In this document: positions 50,019-58,732 of the stretch, in pieces
Numbering within the stretch: position 1 is the first letter of the stretch
How the letters are laid out: every line of letters begins with the position of its first letter
DNA from: Variovorax gracilis
GTDB lineage: Bacteria > Pseudomonadota > Gammaproteobacteria > Burkholderiales > Burkholderiaceae_C
Length of the DNA: 64,000 nt
Assembly: GCF_030317115.1 (NCBI RefSeq)
Contig: NZ_JASZYF010000001.1
Coordinates: 992,001 to 1,056,000, forward strand
Direction of reading: 5' to 3'
Notes under the pieces: model-generated
Told to the model about the DNA's origin: nothing
Seen by the model: the letters and a program-made list of their open reading frames with translations, nothing else
Databases searched by the model: none
Made by a program: the position numbers and the translations under genes

Positions 50019-50855
50019 TTGTCATCCAAAGCCGCGCGCATCGCACTGTCAGCTTCGGCAGCCGCTCTGGGAAGCATCGCGACCTACTGGGCCCTCCTGG
50101 CCGCGCGCCAGGGGCATATCCTCTTCGATGCCCGCAAGCAGCACCCGGTCGTTCATTTGTCCGACGACTTCTCCACCTACTCCCATACCGTGCCGGGGGG
50201 CATGGTCCGCGGCTATGTCTATCACCCGCACGGCGAAGAGGCACTGCGGGACCTGTTCATCTATTTCGCGGGCCGTGGCGAGGACGTCCGCGCCACGGCG
50301 CAGGCACTGCACTGGCTGCCGGAAGGCTTCGGGTTCGCCGCGATCAACTATCGGGGTGTGGCCGATTCCCAAGGTCACCCTTCCGAAATCGCCTCGGTCC
50401 AGGACGCGTGCCAGTTTGCCAATCACCTGCGCCGCGCCCTGCCGAACGCGCGCCTGCATGTGGTCGGCCGAAGCCTGGGAACCGGTGTGGCCATCCAGCT
50501 CGTGGCGCGACAGGATTTCTCCAGCCTCCAGTTGGTCACGCCCTACGACTCGATGCTGGAGGTGGCGAAGCGCCGCTTTCCGCTGGTTCCGCTCTCGCTC
50601 CTGCTGCGGCACCAGTTCAACTCGCTCGCGCACTGCCGGGAAGTCGCCGCGAAAACCCAGGTCCTGCTGGCCGAGTCGGACGACGTCGTTCTGCCGGAGC
50701 GCTCGGAGAAACTCATCGCTGCCTGGCCGACGCCCATCAGCGTGCAGACGATCCCGGGCTCCAACCACCACAGCATCATGGGACTCGAAGCGACCTGGCT
50801 TCATCTCATCGACTTCGCGTTGACGACCATCCTGCCTGAGCCGAAGGCCGCCTGA
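50019..50855 (+). CDS. Membrane-anchored alpha/beta hydrolase
   Basis: 278 residues, TTG start with GGAG upstream. N-terminal hydrophobic segment about 8-28 (signal or anchor), then an alpha/beta hydrolase core: FIYFAGRGEDV, FAAINYRGVADSQG, nucleophile elbow VVGRSLGTG (S152), Asp in LAESDDVVLP and His in GSNHHSIMG. Resembles serine hydrolases of the COG1073 type; substrate unknown. Starts 21 bases after the hybrid kinase, so it may belong to the stressosome operon. Bacillus RsbQ is also an alpha/beta hydrolase, but I see no specific similarity. Confidence 0.85.
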   Translation: MSSKAARIALSASAAALGSIATYWALLAARQGHILFDARKQHPVVHLSDDFSTYSHTVPGGMVRGYVYHPHGEEALRDLFIYFAGRGEDVRATAQALHWLPEGFGFAAINYRGVADSQGHPSEIASVQDACQFANHLRRALPNARLHVVGRSLGTGVAIQLVARQDFSSLQLVTPYDSMLEVAKRRFPLVPLSLLLRHQFNSLAHCREVAAKTQVLLAESDDVVLPERSEKLIAAWPTPISVQTIPGSNHHSIMGLEATWLHLIDFALTTILPEPKAA

Positions 50856-50980
50856 GCCGCGATGATCTGCTCCACGATCGGACATGAAGCTTCGAACTCG
50901 GCGGAGTGCTTGGCGCAGTCTTGAAATTTCCGCACGGACCCCGAGATTCCGTCCCAGGCCAAAATGCAGACGGAGACCCC

Positions 50981-51424
50981 ATGACCGAGACCGAAACGCT
51001 GCACATCGTGTGCCCGCACTGCCACACCACCAACCGCGTGCGCAAGGCGCAGCTCGGCAGCTCGCCCGATTGCGGCAACTGCCATCAGCCGCTGTTCACG
51101 GGCCATTCAACCGCGCTCGACGAAGCCTCCTTCGACCGCCACGTCGCACGCAACGAGCTTCCCGTGCTGGTCGATTTCTGGGCGCCATGGTGCGGGCCGT
51201 GCCGGCAGATGGCGCCGGGCTACGAGCAGGCGGCGGCGCAACTGGAGCCCAAGGTCCGTGTGGCGAAGGTCGATACCGAGGCCGTGCCGGCCCTCGGCGC
51301 GCGCTTCAATATCAGGAGCATCCCGACATTGGCGCTTTTCAAGGGCGGACGGGAAGTGGCGCGCCAAGCCGGCGCGATGGGCGCGGCGGACATCGTTCGC
51401 TGGGTGCAGGCCCATTCGGCATAG
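50981..51424 (+). CDS. trxC: Thioredoxin 2 (zinc-containing)
   Basis: 147 residues. N-terminal zinc finger with CPHC and CGNC (Cys11, 14, 31, 34), then the thioredoxin domain with DFWAPWCGPCRQ (Cys71, Cys74) and the cis-Pro loop RSIPTLALF. Reduces cytoplasmic disulfides and, in E. coli, belongs to the oxidative-stress response. The ATG at 50981 has GGAG upstream; an earlier in-frame start is not supported. No OxyR site was recognised. Confidence 0.95.
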   Translation: MTETETLHIVCPHCHTTNRVRKAQLGSSPDCGNCHQPLFTGHSTALDEASFDRHVARNELPVLVDFWAPWCGPCRQMAPGYEQAAAQLEPKVRVAKVDTEAVPALGARFNIRSIPTLALFKGGREVARQAGAMGAADIVRWVQAHSA

Positions 51425-51457
51425 AACGAGACCGTTGGGGCCAGCCCGCGCCTTCGA

Positions 51458-51985
51458 CTACGGGGCGGGCAACACGTCGGGCTCGACGCGCGAATCGATC
51501 TTGAGTTGAAGAAAGGCCAGGTCGAGCCATCCGCCGAACTTGGTGCCGACCTCCTTCAGAAGGCCGACCTCCTCGAACCCGAGCTTCTTGTGCATCTCGA
51601 TGGAGCCGGCGTTCTTCGCATCGATGCCCGCGACCAGCACATGCTTGCCGATGCGGCGTGCGCGATCGATCAAGGCGACCATGAGCGTCTTGCCGATGCC
51701 TGCACCTCGGCAGTCCTTGCGAACGTACACGGAATGCTCGACCGTATGACGGTAGCCGTCGAATGCGCGCCAGTCGCCGAATGACGCGTAGCCGGCAACG
51801 GTGCCGCTGTCGTCGACCGCCACGAGCACCGGGTAGCCCGCGCGCTGGCGGTCGGCCAGCCAGGCCGCTCGGTTGGCCGCGTCGACGGTCTTCTCGTTCC
51901 AGATCGCGGTGGTGTGGAGCACCGCGTCGTTGTAGATGGCGACGATGCCCTCGATGTCGCCTGCTTCCGCGTCACGTACCTGCAT
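51458..51985 (-). CDS. GNAT acetyltransferase (phosphinothricin N-acetyltransferase-like)
   Basis: 175 residues. GNAT fold close to PAT/MnaT enzymes: RDAEAGDIEGIVAIYNDAVL at the N-terminus, AGYASFGDWR, the acetyl-CoA loop RKDCRGAGIGKTLM and GIDAKNAGSIEMHKKLGFEEVG. Family members acetylate phosphinothricin, methionine sulfoximine or other amino acid analogues. Its start overlaps the upstream isochorismatase-fold gene by 14 bases, so the two are co-transcribed. Substrate is inferred at family level only. Confidence 0.9.
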   Translation of the reverse strand: MQVRDAEAGDIEGIVAIYNDAVLHTTAIWNEKTVDAANRAAWLADRQRAGYPVLVAVDDSGTVAGYASFGDWRAFDGYRHTVEHSVYVRKDCRGAGIGKTLMVALIDRARRIGKHVLVAGIDAKNAGSIEMHKKLGFEEVGLLKEVGTKFGGWLDLAFLQLKIDSRVEPDVLPAP

Positions 51986-52547
51986 GCTTGCCTCCGGATG
52001 GGAACTGCCGCGCCCCGATGCGCAAGTCTTCGGTCGAGATGGCGCGCACCCGCGGGCCGAAGCTGCTGATGTTCGTGAGCGTCTCGTTGTGATGCCGGAT
52101 CACCTGGATGGGGGACAGGTGCCGGTTGCCTTCGGTGGTGTGCGCATCCTCGACCAGGACCACAGGGAAGCCGAGTGCCAGCGCCCTGCGCGTCGTGGTG
52201 TCCACACAGAATTCCGTGTGCATCCCGCAGATCACGAGATCCGTGACCCCATGGTCCTGGAGCACCTGCTCCAGTTCCGTTCGATGAAACGAGTCCGGGG
52301 TCGTCTTGCGGATGCGAAGATCCGTCGGCTCGACGCGGAGACCGCGGGCGAGTTGCCATGCGACCGTACCGAACTCGAGGTAGCCGGCGTTGGATTCATG
52401 CTGGATGAACACGACCAGCGCACCTGCCGCACGCGCCTTGTCCGACACGCGATTGATCCGGCCGATGACCTGCTGCGACTCGTAGGCGTCATGCTCGCCT
52501 TCGCACAGGCCCTGCTGGACATCGATCACGAGAAGCGCTGTATTCAT
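51972..52547 (-). CDS. Isochorismatase-like cysteine hydrolase
   Basis: 191 residues. Catalytic triad D9 (LLVIDVQQG), K81 (IRKTTPDSF) and C114 (HTEFCVDTT), with the cis-peptide just before the Cys. Members hydrolyse amides such as nicotinamide, N-carbamoyl compounds or ureido groups; the exact type is not determined. The start is the ATG complementary to 52545-52547, as the first conserved strand begins there; an upstream frame to 52646 has no homology. Transcribed ahead of the GNAT gene with a 14-base overlap. Confidence 0.9.
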   Translation of the reverse strand: MNTALLVIDVQQGLCEGEHDAYESQQVIGRINRVSDKARAAGALVVFIQHESNAGYLEFGTVAWQLARGLRVEPTDLRIRKTTPDSFHRTELEQVLQDHGVTDLVICGMHTEFCVDTTTRRALALGFPVVLVEDAHTTEGNRHLSPIQVIRHHNETLTNISSFGPRVRAISTEDLRIGARQFPSGGKHAGT

Positions 52548-52690
52548 GGACTCCGGATTCTGACCGAGATGCAGCATCGTGCGAAGGATGGTGCGAGCCG
52601 CGCGCGCTTCCATTCCGGCGTGGCCGAACCCAAGGCCATCTGCCATGATGGCGCTGCGACGATGGACGTCGTCGCATCAAGGAGCGATGG

Positions 52691-53446
52691 ATGCACATCA
52701 CCTGGCGCCATGGACACAGACCCGCCTCGACCGCGAAATGGATGGCAGGCATGCTCGTAGCCGCTCTGGCGGCATGCCTTCACGCGCAACCCGTGCGCTG
52801 GCGCGGCGAGTTCGTCTACTTCGCCGATTCCGCGGCCTTCACCGATTGCGCGAGCGGCAAGCGCTGGCCCGTGGCGATGACAGGCGACTACCTCGCGCTC
52901 GAACGCGCCTATCTGCACTGGCACAGCGCACCGACCGCTCCCCTGCTGGTGAACTTCGACGGGCGGCTCGAAATCCGGGAGCCGATGGAAGGGCCGGCGC
53001 GCGAGCACATGATCGTCGAGCGGTTCGCATCGGTCGAGCCCGGGAACACGTGCGAGATGGTTTCGACCGGCAAGCAGAAGCAGAAGGCGACGGCCGCGCT
53101 GAAGGACACCTACTGGAAGCTGGCGGAGATCGGCGGCGCCCCGGTGGCCATGCTGCCCGGCCAGCAGCGCGAAGTGCGCATCACCCTCGCGAGCGAGGGC
53201 TCCCGCCTGTCGGGATTCAGCGGATGCAATCAGTTGATCGGCAGCTACGAAGCCAAGGACCAGACGCTGCGCTTCCAGGCGGCCGGCACGATGATGGCCT
53301 GCGAGCCGCCGCTGATGGAACTCGAGCGCAAGGTGCACGTGGCGCTGGGCGCCACGTCGGCGTATCGCATCGAGGGCGAGCGCCTGATCATCCTGGGTGC
53401 GGACGGCAAGACCCTGGCGGGCTTCGACGCCGTCTACCTGCGCTAG
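52691..53446 (+). CDS. META-domain protein with NlpE-like N-terminal segment
   Basis: 251 residues. Signal peptide about 1-32 (AGMLVAALAACLHAQ). Residues about 38-125 hold an NlpE-like region (FVYFADSAAFTDCASGKRWPVAM). Residues about 135-250 form a META/HslJ domain (LKDTYWKLAEIGGAPV, SGFSGCNQLIGSYE, TMMACEPPLMELERKV). Domain pairs of this kind occur in outer-membrane or periplasmic stress proteins. ATG with AAGGAG upstream. A Cys near the signal end (AACLHAQ) might be lipidated. Function unknown. Confidence 0.85.
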   Translation: MHITWRHGHRPASTAKWMAGMLVAALAACLHAQPVRWRGEFVYFADSAAFTDCASGKRWPVAMTGDYLALERAYLHWHSAPTAPLLVNFDGRLEIREPMEGPAREHMIVERFASVEPGNTCEMVSTGKQKQKATAALKDTYWKLAEIGGAPVAMLPGQQREVRITLASEGSRLSGFSGCNQLIGSYEAKDQTLRFQAAGTMMACEPPLMELERKVHVALGATSAYRIEGERLIILGADGKTLAGFDAVYLR

Positions 53447-53455
53447 CCCATCCCC

Positions 53456-54424
53456 TCAGGCCTGCACGCGCATCGTCTGGCTCCTGCGCCAGGCAGCGGG
53501 CGGTGCCCCGTACTCGCGCCGGAACGCCCTGCTGAAGGCCGTGTCGGTCTGGTAGCCCACATCTTCCGCAATGCTCGCCAGCGGCGCGTTGCTGCGGCTC
53601 AGCAGATTGGCGGCCAGCAGCATGCGCCATTGCGTCAGGTATTGCATCGGCGAACTGCCGACCAGTTGCTGGAATCGTTCGGCCAGCACCGACCTCGAAC
53701 TGCTGGCCGTGCGCGCCAGCTCATCCAGCGACCATGCGTGTGCGGGATTCTTGTGCATCGCATTCAAGGCGGCGCCGACGACGCGGTCGCCCACGCCTGC
53801 GAGCCACCCGGTCCGGCCTTCGCTCTGCTCGTTCATGTAGAGGCGCAGGACTTCGATGAAGAGCACTTCGGCCAGCTTGGACAGCACACCGGCGCCGCCC
53901 GGCCGGGGCGAGCGCGCTTCGGCCAGCGCATAGCGGACGGACGCTTCGAGCCAGGCGCCCGCATTCGATCCGCGCACGTTCACCCTGACCAGGGGCGGCA
54001 GGCCCGTCAACAGCATGCCCGCGAGCCGCGCATCGCAGGCCAAGTAGCCGCACACCAGCCGTGTGGCGGGGCCGCCGCCGCCGTAGTCCAACTGGCGCGG
54101 GCGACGCGCGAGCACCCGGTCCAGCCGTCCCCCCGTGGCAGGCGGAAGGCCGGGCTGTGACGTCATGCGATGCGCGTCGCCCTGGGGAAAAACGATGGCG
54201 TCGCCCGCGACGAGGCGCACCGGCAGCTCGTTGGCCATCTCGACATAGCACTCGCCGTCGGTGATCAGGTGAAAGATCACCACCCGTTCGGCACCGGGCT
54301 CCAGCACCGGCGCCACCGTGTCCGCCCGCGGCGACTGGTAGCACCACGGCGCGGTGAACCGGGCGTTGATGAAGATGGCGCCGACCAGCCGCACGACGCG
54401 AAGGGTTTCCGACAAGGCATCCAC
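53456..54424 (-). CDS. AraC-family regulator with cupin sensor domain
   Basis: 322 residues, GTG start with GAGGA upstream. N-terminal cupin (AraC_binding_2/cupin_6 type; VVIFHLITDGECYVEM, AGDAIVFPQGDAHRM), C-terminal double helix-turn-helix (WSLDELARTASSSRSVLAERFQQLVGSSPMQYLTQWRM, and IAEDVGYQTDTAFSRAFRREYGAPP). Ten bases downstream of the OsmC gene on the same strand, so probably one transcript. Effector unknown; regulators of this class often respond to aldehydes or other electrophiles. Confidence 0.9.
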   Translation of the reverse strand: MDALSETLRVVRLVGAIFINARFTAPWCYQSPRADTVAPVLEPGAERVVIFHLITDGECYVEMANELPVRLVAGDAIVFPQGDAHRMTSQPGLPPATGGRLDRVLARRPRQLDYGGGGPATRLVCGYLACDARLAGMLLTGLPPLVRVNVRGSNAGAWLEASVRYALAEARSPRPGGAGVLSKLAEVLFIEVLRLYMNEQSEGRTGWLAGVGDRVVGAALNAMHKNPAHAWSLDELARTASSSRSVLAERFQQLVGSSPMQYLTQWRMLLAANLLSRSNAPLASIAEDVGYQTDTAFSRAFRREYGAPPAAWRRSQTMRVQA

Positions 54425-54434
54425 GGCGTGGTCC

Positions 54435-54968
54435 TCAGTCTGCGTTGGCGTCGACGTGCAAGCTCACCGGCAAGGCGTCCTGCACGGCGCAGGCCATCGG
54501 CGAACTGCGGTAGCTTTCCTCGACCAGCGCTCGCAGCAGGTCGGCCGCAACGCCGCGGGCCGAGATCCGTACGTGCATCTGCATGTCGCAGGGTCCGGCA
54601 TACACCGGCTCGTCATCCGGGCCGGCCATGCCGAGGAGGCCGCGCAGGTCCGAGCGGCTGCTGGCGCGAACCTCGAGCGATGTGAGTTCGATCCCCTTCG
54701 CGGCGGCGGCCATGGCAACGCAGGTGGCCGTGCACGACGCCCAGCCCGCTCGCAGCATCCAGCCCGGCGAAACCCGGTCGCCGCTGCCGCCGACTTCCGC
54801 GGGCATGTCGGTCTCGACCTGCGTGCCGTTTGCGTGGCTGGAGACGACCCGCAGGCCATCGCTCCACCGTGCCGTGGCCGGCGCGTCGTCGTGGAGGCCG
54901 GCCTCGGGACGCCGCTGCAACACCGATTCCACGCGCTGGCATGCCGCCGCGATGTCTGCTGCTGCCAT
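54435..54968 (-). CDS. OsmC-family protein
   Basis: 177 residues from the ATG at 54966-54968, with GGAGAG upstream. OsmC/Ohr fold: GDRVSPGWMLRAGWASCTATCVAMAAAAKGIEL with the first redox Cys, and SSPMACAVQDALPV with the second. Family members reduce organic or fatty-acid hydroperoxides with their Cys pair. The pattern here (two Cys in WASCTATC) is less typical than Ohr. Forms an operon with the AraC-type regulator downstream and is divergent from the methyltransferase gene. Confidence 0.82.
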   Translation of the reverse strand: MAAADIAAACQRVESVLQRRPEAGLHDDAPATARWSDGLRVVSSHANGTQVETDMPAEVGGSGDRVSPGWMLRAGWASCTATCVAMAAAAKGIELTSLEVRASSRSDLRGLLGMAGPDDEPVYAGPCDMQMHVRISARGVAADLLRALVEESYRSSPMACAVQDALPVSLHVDANAD

Positions 54969-55173
54969 GAGTTGCTCTCCATACGGGCTGGATGCCTGCC
55001 ATTCTGGGCTCGCCGCGCCTTCGCGCCAACGTGCGATACGACCTATGCCGGTTGGCCGGGAGGCTCTCGCGCGGCACCCGCGGACGATCGGACAGGCATC
55101 GCCGACGCACAGGCAGGACAGGGACCCGCCCTGCGCGCGACAGTGGGGCCTCATTCACAAGGAGCCTCGAGAG

Positions 55174-55986
55174 ATGAACGCACCCATTGATTTCAGCGCC
55201 GTGAAGACCCGCCAGATGGCAGCCTGGGCGAGCGGCGACTACGCCGTGATCGGCACCACGCTTCAACTCGTCGGCGAGCAATTGGCGGAAGCCTGTGACA
55301 TCCGCTGGGATGAAAGCGTGCTCGATGTCGCCGCCGGCAACGGCAATGCCACGCTGGCCGCGGCACGGCGCGGCGCCCGCGTGACCTCGACGGACTACGT
55401 GGGCAGCCTGCTCGAACGCGGCGCCGAGCGGGCGAAGGCGGAACACCTGCAAGTGACATTCCTGGAAGCCGACGCCGAAGCGCTGCCCTTCGAGAAGGCG
55501 AGCTTCGACGTCGTGTTGTCGACATTCGGCGTGATGTTTTCGCCAGATCAGGCCAAGGCCGCCGCCGAGATGGCGCGGGTGTGCCGCTCCGGCGGCCGGA
55601 TCGGCCTGGCCAACTGGACGCCGGAAGGCTTCATCGGACAGATGTTCAAGACGCTCGGTCGCCATCTGCCGCCGCCAGCGGGGGTCCAGCCACCCTCGCT
55701 GTGGGGCGTGGAATCCCACCTGCACAAGCTCTTCGGCGACGAAGCGGCCGCCATCGCGGTGACACCGCGACAGTTCAACTTCCGCTACCGCTCGGCTGCC
55801 CATTTCATCGAAGTCTTCCGCGACTGGTACGGGCCGGTGCACAAGGCCTTCGCGGCCCTGCCTGCCGACGGCGCGGCCGCGCTGGAAAAGGACCTGACCG
55901 AGTTGCTGAACCGCTTGAACCGCGCCGGCGCCGAATCGCTGGTCGTGCCCAGCGACTACCTGGAAATAGTGGTCACGCGGCGCTGA
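55174..55986 (+). CDS. SAM-dependent class I methyltransferase
   Basis: 270 residues. Rossmann fold with motif I VLDVAAGNGNATLAAARRG (about 49-67), motif II VTSTDYV and ALPFEKASFDVVLSTFGVMFSPDQ. Resembles the UbiE/Methyltransf_11 type; the acceptor is not predictable. The ATG at 55174 has AAGGAG about 12 bases upstream with AGAG nearer. Divergent from OsmC and convergent with the AraC regulator at 56011 (24-base gap). Confidence 0.88.
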   Translation: MNAPIDFSAVKTRQMAAWASGDYAVIGTTLQLVGEQLAEACDIRWDESVLDVAAGNGNATLAAARRGARVTSTDYVGSLLERGAERAKAEHLQVTFLEADAEALPFEKASFDVVLSTFGVMFSPDQAKAAAEMARVCRSGGRIGLANWTPEGFIGQMFKTLGRHLPPPAGVQPPSLWGVESHLHKLFGDEAAAIAVTPRQFNFRYRSAAHFIEVFRDWYGPVHKAFAALPADGAAALEKDLTELLNRLNRAGAESLVVPSDYLEIVVTRR

Positions 55987-56010
55987 ACCCGCCGCTGCGG
56001 GCCGAGCCCG

Positions 56011-57081
56011 TCAACGACCGCGATCGCGGAAGTAGGCGGGCGTCTGGCCGGTCCACTTCTTGAAGGCCTTGCGGAAGTTCGACACATCGGAGAAGCCGCT
56101 GCGATCGGCGATCTCGTCGACAGACAGGTCCGTGCGCTCGAGGAACTCGATGGCAAGCCGCTCGCGGATGCCGTCGATGATGGCCTGGTAACTGGTGCCC
56201 GCGTCGACCAGGCGGCGGTGCAGCGTACGCGTCGACAGATGCAGCTGCTCGGCCATCTGCTCGGCACGCGGCAGGTCGTCCATCCGGTTCAGGCACGCCT
56301 CCTTGATCGTCTTCACCAGCGCATGCTCCTGGCCGATGTCTTCGAGCATGCGGGCACAGAAACTCGCGCACACATCCGCGGTGATCGGGTTGGCGTTGGG
56401 CAGCGGCAAGCTCAGCATCGCCGCATCGAATTCCCATTGCATGACGCCCGCGTCGAACTCCACGGGACACAGCATCACCTCTTCGTAACGCGCCGCGTAC
56501 GACGGCGCCGGATAGGGCAGCAGGAGCCGGCGGCTCTCGTAGGGCCGCTCCAGAACGCGGCAGACCAGGGCATGGATCGAGCTGAACCAGAACTCCGTCG
56601 CCAGCGGAAGCAGCGGCCCCAGCGCCATGACGTCGTGCCCCTCGAAAATGGCCACGTCGCCCTCGACCCGAAAGCGCTTTTCAAGTACGGGCCCGGCCAG
56701 CCGCACGTGCTGGATGCCGAAGGTGACCGCATCGGCCATGGTCGCGCTGGTCAGCACCGCGTAGCCGAAGACGCCGAAATCCGAGATGCGCTGGCGCTGC
56801 CCCGCGATCAGGCCGATCGCCGGTTCGGGGCTCATGCGCATCACGTTGCCGAACAGCGCGATCTTCTGCCGGTGCGAGATGCGCGCCTCCGGATCGGCGA
56901 TGGCTTCCGGGGCGATGCCCGTTCCCGCGAACAGGACGTCGGCACCGACGCCGAGGTCCGCCAGCGCATCGACCAGCGCCGCCAGCCCCAGCATGCTGTG
57001 CGTCGGCGCATCCAGGTCGCTTCCGTAGCGGCTCACGATGCGCGGCGCAGCCGGTCTGCTGGCGGGGGCTTCTCTTGGCAC
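56011..57081 (-). CDS. AraC-family regulator (arabinose_bd-type N-terminus)
   Basis: 356 residues, GTG start. The N-terminal roughly 200 residues are the PF12625-type domain seen in OruR/ArgR-like and lipid-metabolism regulators (GLAALVDALADLGVGADVLFAGTGI, GLIAGQRQRISDFGVFGYAVLTS). The C-terminal helix-turn-helix pair is LSTRTLHRRLVDAGTSYQAII and IADRSGFSDVSNFRKAFKKWTGQTP. Divergent (152 bases) from the aldehyde dehydrogenase/GMC/alkylsulfatase operon and hence its probable activator. The effector may be an alkyl sulfate, alcohol or fatty acid (inference). Confidence 0.9.
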   Translation of the reverse strand: MPREAPASRPAAPRIVSRYGSDLDAPTHSMLGLAALVDALADLGVGADVLFAGTGIAPEAIADPEARISHRQKIALFGNVMRMSPEPAIGLIAGQRQRISDFGVFGYAVLTSATMADAVTFGIQHVRLAGPVLEKRFRVEGDVAIFEGHDVMALGPLLPLATEFWFSSIHALVCRVLERPYESRRLLLPYPAPSYAARYEEVMLCPVEFDAGVMQWEFDAAMLSLPLPNANPITADVCASFCARMLEDIGQEHALVKTIKEACLNRMDDLPRAEQMAEQLHLSTRTLHRRLVDAGTSYQAIIDGIRERLAIEFLERTDLSVDEIADRSGFSDVSNFRKAFKKWTGQTPAYFRDRGR

Positions 57082-57155
57082 GGTGATCGGAACAGTCTTG
57101 GGGGCGGATGTCTTGGCAGATTTTCACCCGAATGTGTCGAACTTGAACCTAGGCG

Positions 57156-57168
57156 TTCCCCCGGGGAA
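57156..57168. promoter_or_regulatory. Dyad in the divergent AraC/aldehyde dehydrogenase promoter region
   Basis: TTCCCC-C-GGGGAA is a perfect 13-base inverted repeat, 78 bases before the dehydrogenase start. A TAAATT box lies at 57173-57178 just beyond. Possible operator; no good -35 is spaced from the box, so an activator-dependent promoter is plausible. Confidence 0.4.
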
Positions 57169-57233
57169 GCCCTAAATTCGAAGGCGCGGCGCGGCGCTCC
57201 CTCGATCGGACCGCGAAGACCCAGGAGACACGT

Positions 57234-58730
57234 TTGAACGACACCACAGACATGCGGCATGCAGCCGCAGCCGCGGCGAACGAGCGCGTGCTGCGCATCT
57301 TTGCCGCGCAACAAGCGGCTTTCGGCCAGCAGCCCTACCCCGGCGTCGATGAGCGACGGGCGCGCCTCAAGACCCTGAAGAACCAGGTCCAGCGTTACCA
57401 GGACGTGCTGGCCGAGGCCATGAGCAAGGACTTCAGCTTCCGCTCCGAAGCCGAATCGAAGATGCTCGACATGCTGGGTTCGATGCTTGAACTCAACCAC
57501 GCGATCTCGCATGTGCGCCGCTGGATGAAGCGCAGCCGCCGCTCGACGGAGTTGCTCTTCCTCAGCAACCGCGTCGAGGTGCGCTACCAGCCCAAGGGCG
57601 TGGTCGGCGTGATCGTGCCGTGGAACTTCCCGATCTACCTGGCGCTGGGTCCGCTCACGGCGGCGCTCACGGCGGGCAACCGGGTGATGATCAAGATGCC
57701 GGAGGTCACGCCAGCGACCAATGCGGCGCTCAAGGCCCTGCTGGGCGAAGTGTTCCCCGAGGACCTTGTCGCCGTGGTGGGGGAGGAGCTTCCCGACCCC
57801 AACGTCTTCACCTCGCTGCCCTTCAATCACATCGTGTTCACCGGCTCGCCAGCCGTGGGCCGCATCGTGATGCGCACCGCGGCGGACAACCTGACGCCGG
57901 TCACGCTCGAACTCGGCGGAAAGTCCCCGGCGCTGGTCACGCGCAACTACCCGGTGGGCGATGCGGCCACCCGCATCACCCACGGCAAGTCGGCCAACTG
58001 CGGGCAGATCTGCGTATCGCCCGATTACGCGCTGGTGCCGCGCGAAAGAGTCGACGATTTCATCGCGGGCGTGCGGCGCACCTTCGGCCGCTTCTACGAC
58101 AACCGCACCGACGGCAACGCGAACTACACCGCCGTGGTGAACGACCGGCAATTCCAGCGCGTGCAGTCGTTGCTGGACGACGCCCGCGCCAAGGGCGCCA
58201 GGGTCGAAGCGTGCGCTCCCCTGCCTGCCGGCAAAGGACGCCAGATGCCCCTGCACATCGTGACGGGCATGACGCCCGACATGCGGGTGATGCAGGAGGA
58301 GCTGTTCGGCCCCATCCTGCCCGTTGTGCCCTACGACACGATGGAAGACGCCATTGCCTTCATCAACGAACGCCCTCGCCCGCTGGCCCTGTACTGCTTC
58401 AGCCACGACGGCGGCGAGCGCGACGAGTTGCTGCGCCGCACGCACTCGGGCGGCGTTGCCGTCAACGACTGGGGCTGGCAGGTGGTGAACCACGATGCGC
58501 CCTTCGGCGGCATCGGCAATTCAGGCATGGGCACCTACCACGGCGAGGAAGGCTTCCGCGAGCTGTCGCATGCGAAGACCGTGTTTCAGCGCCAGCGCTT
58601 CTTTCCGATCGACCTCTTCTACCCGCCCTACGGATCATTCGTCCAGCGACTGGCGCTGAAGTTCTTCCTCGGCCATGGCGACCCCAGGCTGACGGCATCG
58701 CGCACCACACCGGCAACCAGAAAAGATTGA
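57234..58730 (+). CDS. Coniferyl-aldehyde-type aldehyde dehydrogenase
   Basis: 498 residues, TTG start with AGGAGA 5 bases away (an ATG at 57252 is possible). NAD(P)-dependent ALDH, catalytic E226 (LELGGKSP) and C260 (GQICVSPDY), PWNFPIYLALGPL near residue 130 and the C-terminal FGGIGNSGMGTYHGEEGF that marks the coniferyl/fatty aldehyde dehydrogenase branch. The C-terminus has a hydrophobic/basic end (FFPIDLFYPPYGSFVQRLALKFF region), suggesting membrane association, as in fatty aldehyde dehydrogenases. First of three co-directional genes; the next starts 2 bases later. Confidence 0.92.
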   Translation: MNDTTDMRHAAAAAANERVLRIFAAQQAAFGQQPYPGVDERRARLKTLKNQVQRYQDVLAEAMSKDFSFRSEAESKMLDMLGSMLELNHAISHVRRWMKRSRRSTELLFLSNRVEVRYQPKGVVGVIVPWNFPIYLALGPLTAALTAGNRVMIKMPEVTPATNAALKALLGEVFPEDLVAVVGEELPDPNVFTSLPFNHIVFTGSPAVGRIVMRTAADNLTPVTLELGGKSPALVTRNYPVGDAATRITHGKSANCGQICVSPDYALVPRERVDDFIAGVRRTFGRFYDNRTDGNANYTAVVNDRQFQRVQSLLDDARAKGARVEACAPLPAGKGRQMPLHIVTGMTPDMRVMQEELFGPILPVVPYDTMEDAIAFINERPRPLALYCFSHDGGERDELLRRTHSGGVAVNDWGWQVVNHDAPFGGIGNSGMGTYHGEEGFRELSHAKTVFQRQRFFPIDLFYPPYGSFVQRLALKFFLGHGDPRLTASRTTPATRKD

Positions 58731-58732
58731 GC

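Noticed and set aside
57143..57178. TTGAAC and TAAATT as a sigma-70 promoter for the aldehyde dehydrogenase operon
   Set aside because: The spacing is 24 bases, too long for a normal promoter; only the dyad between them is reported.
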